A stretch of DNA of 53,912 nt from Clostridiaceae bacterium (GTDB lineage: Bacteria > Bacillota_A > Clostridia > Clostridiales > Clostridiaceae): contig JAQSXU010000051.1 in the NCBI GenBank assembly GCA_029256485.1, positions 1 to 53,912 on the forward strand, in the 5' to 3' direction. Each line of letters opens with the position of its first letter. Position 1 is the stretch's first letter. The position numbers and the translations under genes are program-made. The notes below the pieces were generated by a model. That model worked only from the letters and a program-made list of their open reading frames with translations, made no database searches and was not told the origin of the DNA. This document shows, in pieces, positions 43,973 through 49,613 of this stretch.

Positions 43973-44038
43973 ACTTATACAGTGGGAAAATAGCGAATCT
44001 TCAACGCTTTTTCACGCTGTATAAGTCTATAGTTGAAG
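43973..44038 (-). promoter_or_regulatory. Long hairpin with an alternative pairing between two genes
   Basis: On the minus strand ACTTATACAGCGTGAAAAAG and its partner TTTTCCCACTGTATAAGT form a stem of about 22 bases. An upstream CTTCAAC (44032-44038) can pair with GTTGAAG (43999-44005) instead, which would break into the long stem. No T run follows, so it does not look like a plain terminator. It lies between the glycosidase stop and the next gene's ATG. Confidence 0.45.
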
Positions 44039-44054
44039 TTTGTTTATCTGCTGC

Positions 44055-45059
44055 CTATTTTACATAAATTACAGATGGTACTGATCTTTCACCTAATGGA
44101 TCACAAGGATTGTTTATTAATTCCCCATCGTAGTACATTGTTGAAGAAGAACCTCCATCCAGGTTCGTGGCATTAACAGCTGCATACTGAAGCATAATAT
44201 CCTGTACATCCTTTAATGACGCACCAAGACTAGATGCCTGTCTTCCATCTATTACAAGTAATATAATAGCTCCATCTTTTCTCTGTCCAACTGCAGTTCT
44301 AGGTGCTATACCCCATCCGCCGTCTCCGGATTTAATGGTACCACGTCCATTTACAACCAGTGCGGGACCGAAGGAGATAATATCTGTTACACCTTTGCTC
44401 TTCATTTCATTCATGCTGTGAGGTCCCACCAATAATAATCCTTTAGCTGTTAAAGCTAATACATCTATCTTTTTATTGTCATCTTTTACATCATTGTATT
44501 TTATATTGCCATTACTCATTATTATTCCTATTGGTGTTCCGCCTGTTCCTGTCCAGTTAGCACTGCCGTCTGCCTTATCTGTAAAGCCTCCACCGTTAAC
44601 TGCTGCAATAGCACCATTTTCTTTGGCAATCTGGCTGGTCATTTGTCCTTCTGTGCCAAGCTTTGCACTGTATCCAACCTTTACTCTGGTTGCATCATTT
44701 ATAATAAGTACATATCCTTTATATTTTGTGCTCTTAACATCATATCTCTCTATACTGTCATCATGTTTGCTGTTTAGGTCTACCTCTGTAGAATTATTGT
44801 CTTGAACAGCTGCTTCAACCTTATTACTGCTTAATATTTTATTTATTTCGGCATCAGATAAAAACATTCTTGCAATATACTGATGACTTAGAGTTGTCAT
44901 TGCAGCTCCTACTATAGTTCTTTTAACATTTTCAAAAGGACCATGAAAAACTAAAAGAGGTGCTGTTACCCCTGTAAAAACAAATTCAAATATAATAAAT
45001 GAAAGAAGAAGCTTCCAGGAAAACTTTTTCTTTGTAACTTTCTTTCTTTTTTTAGGCAT
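44055..45059 (-). CDS. Phosphodiester glycosidase (NAGPA-domain) membrane protein
   Basis: About 334 residues. The start is ATG 45057-45059 (MPKKRKKVTKKKFSWKLLL) with GAAAGGAAAG upstream; a longer in-frame version adds 33 unrelated residues. There is a basic N-terminus, a membrane anchor (about 14-36), then the NAGPA/DUF2233 domain with IAAVNGGGFTD, GTPIGIIMSNG, a GPALVVNGRG segment, APRTAVGQRKDGAIILLVID and NATNLDGGSSSTMYYDG. The last block holds the catalytic-type residues of the family. It is expected to hydrolyse phosphodiester-linked sugars on a surface polymer such as a teichoic acid or polysaccharide. The true substrate is unknown. Confidence 0.87.
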   Translation of the reverse strand: MPKKRKKVTKKKFSWKLLLSFIIFEFVFTGVTAPLLVFHGPFENVKRTIVGAAMTTLSHQYIARMFLSDAEINKILSSNKVEAAVQDNNSTEVDLNSKHDDSIERYDVKSTKYKGYVLIINDATRVKVGYSAKLGTEGQMTSQIAKENGAIAAVNGGGFTDKADGSANWTGTGGTPIGIIMSNGNIKYNDVKDDNKKIDVLALTAKGLLLVGPHSMNEMKSKGVTDIISFGPALVVNGRGTIKSGDGGWGIAPRTAVGQRKDGAIILLVIDGRQASSLGASLKDVQDIMLQYAAVNATNLDGGSSSTMYYDGELINNPCDPLGERSVPSVIYVK

Positions 45060-45271
45060 ATAATTCTTTCCTTTCTCAAATAATAATTTCTTGACTATTT
45101 TACTACAGATAAGCGAAAATTTAAATAGAAATGTTATGTCAATGTGGTAATAACTCAATAATTTACAAAAAATTAATTGTTGCTTTTACGTTCTATTTTA
45201 TCATTTTATAGTATATTACTCAAACATATTTTATTATAACCCTCATAAGAATAGTTTACAATTTGGTTAAT

Positions 45272-45312
45272 ATTAATAAAAGCACAGATAATATTTTCTG
45301 TGCTTTTATTAA
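45272..45312 (-). terminator. Terminator of the PhoH-like gene
   Basis: AATAAAAGCACAG and CTGTGCTTTTATT pair perfectly across a loop of ten bases, directly after the stop at 45315, with an A/T-rich flank on the minus strand. Confidence 0.8.
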
Positions 45313-45314
45313 TA

Positions 45315-46624
45315 TTACAGCATTTTTGAAGCTTCCTGAGATAGGGGTGACCTCTCACACTCATCATATTTTAATGTTATTTGATAGCATAAGCTGCTGC
45401 CCTTCATCTTCTCAGAAGCATAGCATAATCCATTTGATCTTGAGTCCAAAAATGGCTGGTCAATTTGATCAGGGTCTCCTATTAATATAAGCTTTGTTCC
45501 CTCACCTACCCTGGTTATTACTGATTTTACCTGTTTTGGGGTAAGATTTTGAGCTTCATCAATAATCATCCAGTTTTTAACTATTGATCTGCCCCTTAAA
45601 TAAGCCACAGCTTCAGTGGTTATTATTCTTCTGTCGAACAGCTCTTTTATTTTATCTGCCAGTTCCTTTTCATTTTTATACCTTTCCTTTTCATCTGAAT
45701 CCACTAATATTGTACCAGGAAGAAAGCCTATGTCCTCATCCATAGTAACATTGGGCCTGCACACCAGAATTCTTCTATATTCATCATTTCCTTCTTCTAT
45801 TATTTTACTTAAACCCACAGCCAGGGAAAATAAGGTTTTTGCTGTGCCCGCAGGTCCTTTAACAATAACTAAGGGAGCCTTTTCAGGGTTTGTGAACAGA
45901 GCTTCCATCATAAACTTCTGGCCCACATTTCTTGCAACCAATCCTAATGGAGTTGCTTCTTTAAAAATTAGAGGAACAATATTTTTGCCGTCAAACCTGC
46001 CTAAAGCTGTTTTCCTTAGATTTTCTAAAGAATGAATTATAACAAACTGGTTAATGTATAAATTAGGAATGGAGTACTCCTCCAATTCGTTAGAATAAGT
46101 CAGCAATGAATTGATATTTAAGTTCTTAGTTTGATAATATTCATCCAATTTATCAGAAGATGCATATACATCCAGCCTGCCAGTGTACTGACTTTCATGC
46201 TCCGGCACAACCTTTTCATAAAAATCCTCTACTTCAATATTAATGGTATCGGCTTATCCTTCGTAATAAGGCATACATCTTCCCCTTGCTCCTTGAGGCC
46301 TTTACATACTTGAATTATTCTGTTATCCGGTTTGGTTCTGTCCCAGGAGGGAGGTATTTCAGTATCATAATGGTTCATTTCAACTCTGAGTTTTCCCCCT
46401 CCGGGCAGCTGCACACCCAAATTGAGCTTTCCTGACTTTCTCAGTTTATCAATGAGCCTTGCAGAATATCTGGCATTAGCACCTAAATCACTTTTATCCT
46501 TTTTAAAACTGTCTAATTCCTCTAATACCACCTCTGGAATAACTACATCATTATCAGCAAAAGAAAAGATAGCTCCAGGAGAATACAGAATAACATTAGT
46601 ATCTAAAACATAGGTCTTCTTCAA
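45315..46624 (-). pseudogene. phoH: PhoH-family ATPase with N-terminal PIN domain, split by a frameshifting deletion
   Basis: PIN-PhoH (YlaK-type) proteins couple an N-terminal PIN nuclease-like domain to a C-terminal P-loop ATPase. Part one carries the PIN domain (YVLDTNVILYSPGAIF, VVLEELDSFKK, TKPDNRIIQVCKGL) and stops at TAG (46229-46231) after ITKDKPIPLILK. The remainder (ADTINIEVEDFYEKVVPEHE, then GPAGTAKTLFSLAVG Walker A, WMIIDEAQNLTPKQV Walker B, LIGDPDQID) is in another frame. Family alignment implies about six codons between ITKD and ADT; only two bases remain, about 16 missing. Either TTG 46622-46624 or ATG 46628-46630 could start it behind GGAGGA. Its second part has an internal ATG but no clear ribosome binding site. 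Probably inactive. Confidence 0.85.
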
Positions 46625-46735
46625 AACCATTCCTCCTCTCTCTATTACTAATATAATATGCTGGAACATAATAAATGTATTAAACAAAGTATTTTAAAAA
46701 TTTTTTATAAATCAGTGTCAATAATTTAAGTTGTG

Positions 46736-46744
46736 CATACTATA
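46736..46744 (+). promoter_or_regulatory. Sporulation-type -10 element (CATACTATA) upstream of the coat-like gene
   Basis: CATACTATA fits the CATAnnnTA -10 of SigmaK and is close to the SigmaE -10. The -35 region is not convincing at SigmaK spacing. It lies about 35 bases before the ATG at 46778. Confidence 0.35.
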
Positions 46745-46777
46745 ATAATAGAGGTAAATACTAATTGGAGGTTCCTA

Positions 46778-47226
46778 ATGAGTTATAAAGACAACATAAA
46801 GACAACATACAAGATTCTGACAATGTAATGAATAAAAATGTCAACGAGGAAATTCCTGAAGACCGCCACAAGCACTGCAAAGAATTACCATACCCGATAT
46901 GTGGTTGCCCATACCCAACATGTGATTGCCCAATGATGTATTCATGCCCTATGACGTATGGCTACGGAACATCAGATATGGAATATCGTGACATTGACGA
47001 TGAAGATGAAGATTTGAATGATGATACTGAAAATAGACAGCGTCCTCGCCGTCGTTTCTTCCCTCGCCGACGATTCTTCTCCCCTCGCCGTCGATTCTTC
47101 CATCGCCGTCGTTTTCCATACTATTATCCATACTATTATCCATACTATTATCCATACTATTCAGACTATTATCCATATTCGTACCCATATGATTATGGAT
47201 ACTATGGAGGATATGACGAATACTAA
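46778..47226 (+). pseudogene. Tyr/Arg-rich coat-like protein gene with an 11-base tandem duplication after the start
   Basis: The natural start is ATG 46778 behind TTGGAGG. ATAAAGACAAC occurs twice in tandem (46785-46795 and 46796-46806). With one copy the frame reads MSYKDNIQDSDNVMNKNVNE and runs through to 47226. With two copies it stops after 16 codons at TAA 46826-46828. That stop overlaps an ATG (TAATG) which starts a 132-residue frame: Cys-rich N-terminus (CGCPYPTCDCP), acidic middle, four RRRFF-type repeats and a tail of PYYY repeats. Such composition is typical of spore coat/exosporium proteins. Expression by reinitiation at TAATG or by contraction of the duplication is possible; otherwise the gene is off. 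No annotated family is recognised. Confidence 0.7.
47042..47190 (+). repeat. In-frame tandem repeats within the coat-like gene (RRRFF and PYYY units)
   Basis: About four copies of a CGCCGTCG-TTCTTCC unit (RRRFF) followed by at least four 12-base units CCATACTATTAT (PYYY). Such arrays can expand and contract by slippage without changing frame. Confidence 0.75.
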
Positions 47227-47282
47227 TACAATTTAGTAATTTTTTTATTGTATTGCCCAGTTACGCACTTATTGCGTTTGAT

Positions 47283-47322
47283 AAGACTGTTCCATGTAAG
47301 CATGGAACAGTCTTTTATTTAT
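47283..47322 (+). terminator. Terminator after the coat-like gene
   Basis: AAGACTGTTCCATG and CATGGAACAGTCTT form a 14-base perfect stem around TAAG, followed by TTATTT. Confidence 0.9.
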
Positions 47323-47352
47323 GCAGCTCTGCATAATTTGTTTATTATATAT

Positions 47353-47380
47353 CACATTTTTATTATGAAAACATATATTA
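47353..47380 (+). promoter_or_regulatory. SigmaK-like promoter of the first YmaF gene
   Basis: CACA (mACm type -35 at 47353-47356) and CATATATTA (CATAnnnTA -10, 47372-47380), with AC and CATA 16 bases apart, the SigmaK spacing. The -10 is identical to the one before the glycosyltransferase pair at 53623-53631. Confidence 0.45.
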
Positions 47381-47414
47381 TTACTGTATTATAAATATTT
47401 TTGGAGGAGTTTCA

Positions 47415-47696
47415 GTGGCTCAGCATTCTCATAGTTTCTCAGGTATCACAACTTTTAACAAAGATCATATTCATCACTACGGCGGGGTTACAGCTAAAGC
47501 TACAAGCGGAGTGCCTCACGTTCATAATATGGAAGGAATTACAACCTATAACTTGGAACATGAGCATCCATATGTAACTAGAACAGGTCCAGCTATTTTT
47601 TTGCCTAATGGACTTCATTATCATTACTTTGAAACAAGGGTAGAGTATGTTAAAGAACATACTCATTATATTAGTGGTTATACAAGCGCTGATTAA
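47415..47696 (+). CDS. YmaF-family His-rich protein
   Basis: 93 residues: repeated HxH-type clusters (AQHSHSFSG, DHIHHYGG, PHVHNMEG, LEHEHPY, GLHYHYFET, KEHTHYISG) spaced about 18 residues apart, the YmaF pattern of His-rich metal-binding-like modules. Function in spores or surface structures is suspected for the family but not settled. The start is GTG 47415 with TTGGAGGAG upstream. A SigmaK-like promoter precedes it and the hairpin repeat at 47734 follows, possibly acting as terminator. Confidence 0.82.
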   Translation: MAQHSHSFSGITTFNKDHIHHYGGVTAKATSGVPHVHNMEGITTYNLEHEHPYVTRTGPAIFLPNGLHYHYFETRVEYVKEHTHYISGYTSAD

Positions 47697-47733
47697 TTAA
47701 GATTTAAAGTAATTTGTCATCTCCTAAATGTGA

Positions 47734-47795
47734 AAGGCTCTGTTAGTTAATAATGTTGATGGGATAACATCAACACAGTTATTTAACAGAGCCTT
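47734..47795. repeat. Compact copy of the 26-base-arm hairpin repeat (empty form of the 23.2-kb element)
   Basis: AGGCTCTGTTAGTTAATAAT followed by GTTGAT, a loop GGGATA, then ATCAACACAGTTATTTAACA followed by GAGCCT. The arms match the ends of the 23229-23592 element with only a six-base loop between TTGAT and ACATCAAC. It may also act as terminator for the YmaF gene. Confidence 0.7.
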
Positions 47796-48051
47796 ACTTA
47801 TAGCATAGATATATACATCAAAACCGTATTTTTTCATGGTAATAATTGTGATAACCATAATTTGATAAAAATTTATCTGCAGCTGTTTTAGGGATTTTCA
47901 GTATCATTTGATAATATGATTTGGGTTTATTTGCAGTTGATTATTTTATTAGATTATTCTTTGCAAAAAAATAAAAAAGAGTTTTTTAGAAATAACGCTA
48001 TTGAGATTAATGCTACCTATAAGATACTATTAGCTTTAAAGAATTAGCTGG
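47796..48051. other. A/T-rich spacer without recognisable features
   Basis: Between the hairpin repeat and the Spo0E-like gene I find only short frames without ribosome binding sites. Confidence 0.5.
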
Positions 48052-48201
48052 TTAAGCACCAACATTTTTAGCATAATATGTATAAATAAGCTTGTCCAAT
48101 TTTTGGCTGAGCTTTACTATTTTTTCAGAATATAAACATTTACTATCCTTTGTTAATCGGTTTAGTTCTTCTCTAAGTACTTCTATTTGTTCTTCCATCA
48201 T
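48052..48201 (-). CDS. Spo0E-family sporulation phosphatase (49 residues)
   Basis: A short reading frame: MMEEQIEVLREELNRLTKDS, then KCLYSEKIVKLSQKLDKLIY and TYYAKNVGA. The SQKLDKLIYTYY block is the Spo0E signature (SxxLDxLI-x-Y), with the N-terminal helix L-x-x-E-L-x-x-L also typical. Spo0E-like proteins dephosphorylate phospho-Spo0A and delay sporulation. GTGAGGATATA precedes two consecutive ATGs (48199-48201 or 48196-48198). A SigmaA-type promoter lies 45 bases upstream. Length is normal for the family. Confidence 0.85.
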   Translation of the reverse strand: MMEEQIEVLREELNRLTKDSKCLYSEKIVKLSQKLDKLIYTYYAKNVGA

Positions 48202-48245
48202 TATATCCTCACTTTACAAAGTTACAAGATTAAACAATATTTGTT

Positions 48246-48274
48246 ATTATAATACAATTTTACAATTTATACAA
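48246..48274 (-). promoter_or_regulatory. SigmaA-type promoter of the Spo0E-like gene
   Basis: On the minus strand TTGTAT (48269-48274) and TATAAT (48246-48251), spacer 17 bases, about 45 bases before the start. Confidence 0.65.
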
Positions 48275-48463
48275 CACGTTTTAATGTTAAATTAGTGTTA
48301 AAACTTTTTGAAGGAACATTCAGTGATAAAAAAATTTTTCATGCATTTGTACAAACTTATTGCATATTTATATCTATCGTACATATGAAAAGTTGCTAAA
48401 TATATTTTTAATAAATATTTTGCTTAAATTTAATTAATTACTATAAATTACAATATTTTCATG

Positions 48464-48514
48464 ATATATTAAAAATCAAGACTGTTATTACAGTCCTTGA
48501 TTTTTAATATACTA
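48464..48514 (-). terminator. Long terminator-like hairpin after the 48.5-kb remnant
   Basis: TATATTAAAAATCAAGACTG and its near-perfect complement around TATT, ending near the stop at 48523. The flanks are A/T-rich. The rest of 48275-48463 is featureless A/T-rich sequence. Confidence 0.75.
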
Positions 48515-48522
48515 TTATTTAT

Positions 48523-48720
48523 TCAAAACAATAATGGTGCTGTACGAATCTCCACATATTTTGTACCTGTGTTATCATAAGGTTTTACACCTATTCCTGT
48601 TATATCAGATTGAGAGAAAAATTGATATAATCCTCTCTTAACAATAAAGTTGTATCCCGAAAGTCCTGTTACCGGCTCACTGAATTCCACTAAAAAAGTA
48701 TCTTCACTAATTGAAACCAT
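48523..48720 (-). CDS. Hypothetical protein, possibly the 3' part of a frameshifted gene
   Basis: 65 residues from ATG 48718-48720 (MVSISEDTFLVEFSEPVTGL) with AAGGG three bases upstream. A second frame directly upstream (about 48717-48775) reads ENPWLVKSTLQPTVRADGFN and stops exactly at the junction. A one-base slip would join the two as ...RADGF-ISEDTFLVEF..., so this may be the surviving end of a longer protein whose start is lost. No family recognised. A strong terminator follows. Confidence 0.45.
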   Translation of the reverse strand: MVSISEDTFLVEFSEPVTGLSGYNFIVKRGLYQFFSQSDITGIGVKPYDNTGTKYVEIRTAPLLF

Positions 48721-48780
48721 CTGCCCTTACTGTTGGCTGAAGGGTAGATTTCACTAACCAGGGGTTTTCATAAACAAATA

Positions 48781-48805
48781 AAGACCGTCAGTTATGACGG
48801 TCTAT
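48781..48805 (-). terminator. Terminator of the second YmaF gene
   Basis: On the minus strand AGACCGTCA and TGACGGTCT pair across TAAC, followed by TTATTTG. Confidence 0.85.
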
Positions 48806-48810
48806 AGAAT

Positions 48811-49224
48811 TTACTCACCAATAGGGTTTTCAATTAGTGTAGCAAAGATAAATTCATGCACATGTCCATCATCTAAAGTTGTTGTTCCTTGAACAAAGTG
48901 CACATGTCTACCTCCACCAACAGGTATAGCTAGTCCTGTTGTAGCCCCAACTTCATGATGATGGTCTTCAAAGAAATCTGAGTTTCCTAGAAGTCTGTGA
49001 ACGTGGCTATTGCCCACTGGTATTACTTCACTAGTAACTCCGGCAAAACGATGATTGTGTGGTTCTTCCTCTTCTTCAGCGATTCTTGTACTTCCTAGAT
49101 ATTCGTGTACATGCGTTTGAAAACTCATATTTTGTTTTGAATCATTATAGGAATTTTTATTACCATCTTCATAGTCTTGATAGTCTCCATAGTCCATTTG
49201 ATTAGGTTCATTTTTTGATAACAT
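48811..49224 (-). CDS. YmaF-family His-rich protein with acidic N-terminus
   Basis: About 137 residues. An N-terminal acidic, Tyr/Asp/Asn-rich leader (MDYGDYQDYEDGNKNSYND) precedes YmaF modules: FQTHVHEYLGSTR, EPHNHRFAGVT, NSHVHRLLG, DHHHEVGATTGLA, GRHVHFVQGTT, DGHVHEFIFAT. ATG 49222-49224 is chosen because AAGGAG is well spaced from it, while it abuts an upstream GTG. Its leader contains two hairpins. It lies close to the coat-like and YmaF genes and probably functions with them. Confidence 0.82.
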   Translation of the reverse strand: MLSKNEPNQMDYGDYQDYEDGNKNSYNDSKQNMSFQTHVHEYLGSTRIAEEEEEPHNHRFAGVTSEVIPVGNSHVHRLLGNSDFFEDHHHEVGATTGLAIPVGGGRHVHFVQGTTTLDDGHVHEFIFATLIENPIGE

Positions 49225-49245
49225 TTTTAAATTCACTCCTTATAA

Positions 49246-49307
49246 GTAGGACAAGTATGCTTGTCCTACTACATAGTATTCATATTACATTAAACTGTTA
49301 CTATGTA
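49246..49307 (-). promoter_or_regulatory. Two hairpins in the leader of the second YmaF gene
   Basis: AGTAGGACAAG-TATG-CTTGTCCTACT (49246-49271, perfect 11-base stem) lies just upstream of the AAGGAG site. TACATAGTA...TACTATGTA (about 49271-49307) lies before it. The function is unclear; mRNA stabilisation or regulation is possible. 49308-49499 shows nothing else. Confidence 0.5.
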
Positions 49308-49499
49308 AATTAGATTTCAATGCTAAATGGCGATGTGTTAACTAATTTGAAATAAAGCTAAGTTAGCTAGTTAAAAAGATATCTGGATAATATTTTTTAT
49401 TCACAAAATCATCTTAATTTTGTCATAATCATGTCACATTCCTAGGTTATTATATAAACATAAGATACAAGTAATTAAAGTTCCCCTTTAATTAGAAGA

Positions 49500-49529
49500 A
49501 AGCTGTGAATTTATAAAGTTTCACAGCTT
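49500..49529. terminator. Terminator-like hairpin downstream of the glycosyltransferase pair
   Basis: AAGCTGTGAA and TTCACAGCTT form a ten-base stem. The better T-rich flank (TATATTTTTGG) is on the plus strand. A second inverted repeat (49556-49570 with 49583-49597, two mismatches) lies between it and the stop at 49614. Confidence 0.5.
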
Positions 49530-49613
49530 ATATTTTTGGTCTCTTTATCTCCTTTAATTGACAATTGACAATCCATAACAACTGCCAATTGTGAATTTTC
49601 ATATAAGGTTTAT

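Noticed and set aside
47119..47166. Short direct repeats that might suggest a CRISPR array
   Set aside because: The units are 12 bases, contiguous and in frame within a coding region; there are no spacers or cas genes in the window.
46949..47188. Minus-strand frame with a repeated MDNS pattern
   Set aside because: It is the antisense shadow of the PYYY and RRRFF repeats in the coat-like gene and has no ribosome binding site.
48092..48295. 67-residue plus-strand frame over the Spo0E-like gene
   Set aside because: It is antisense to a recognisable Spo0E protein and has no ribosome binding site.
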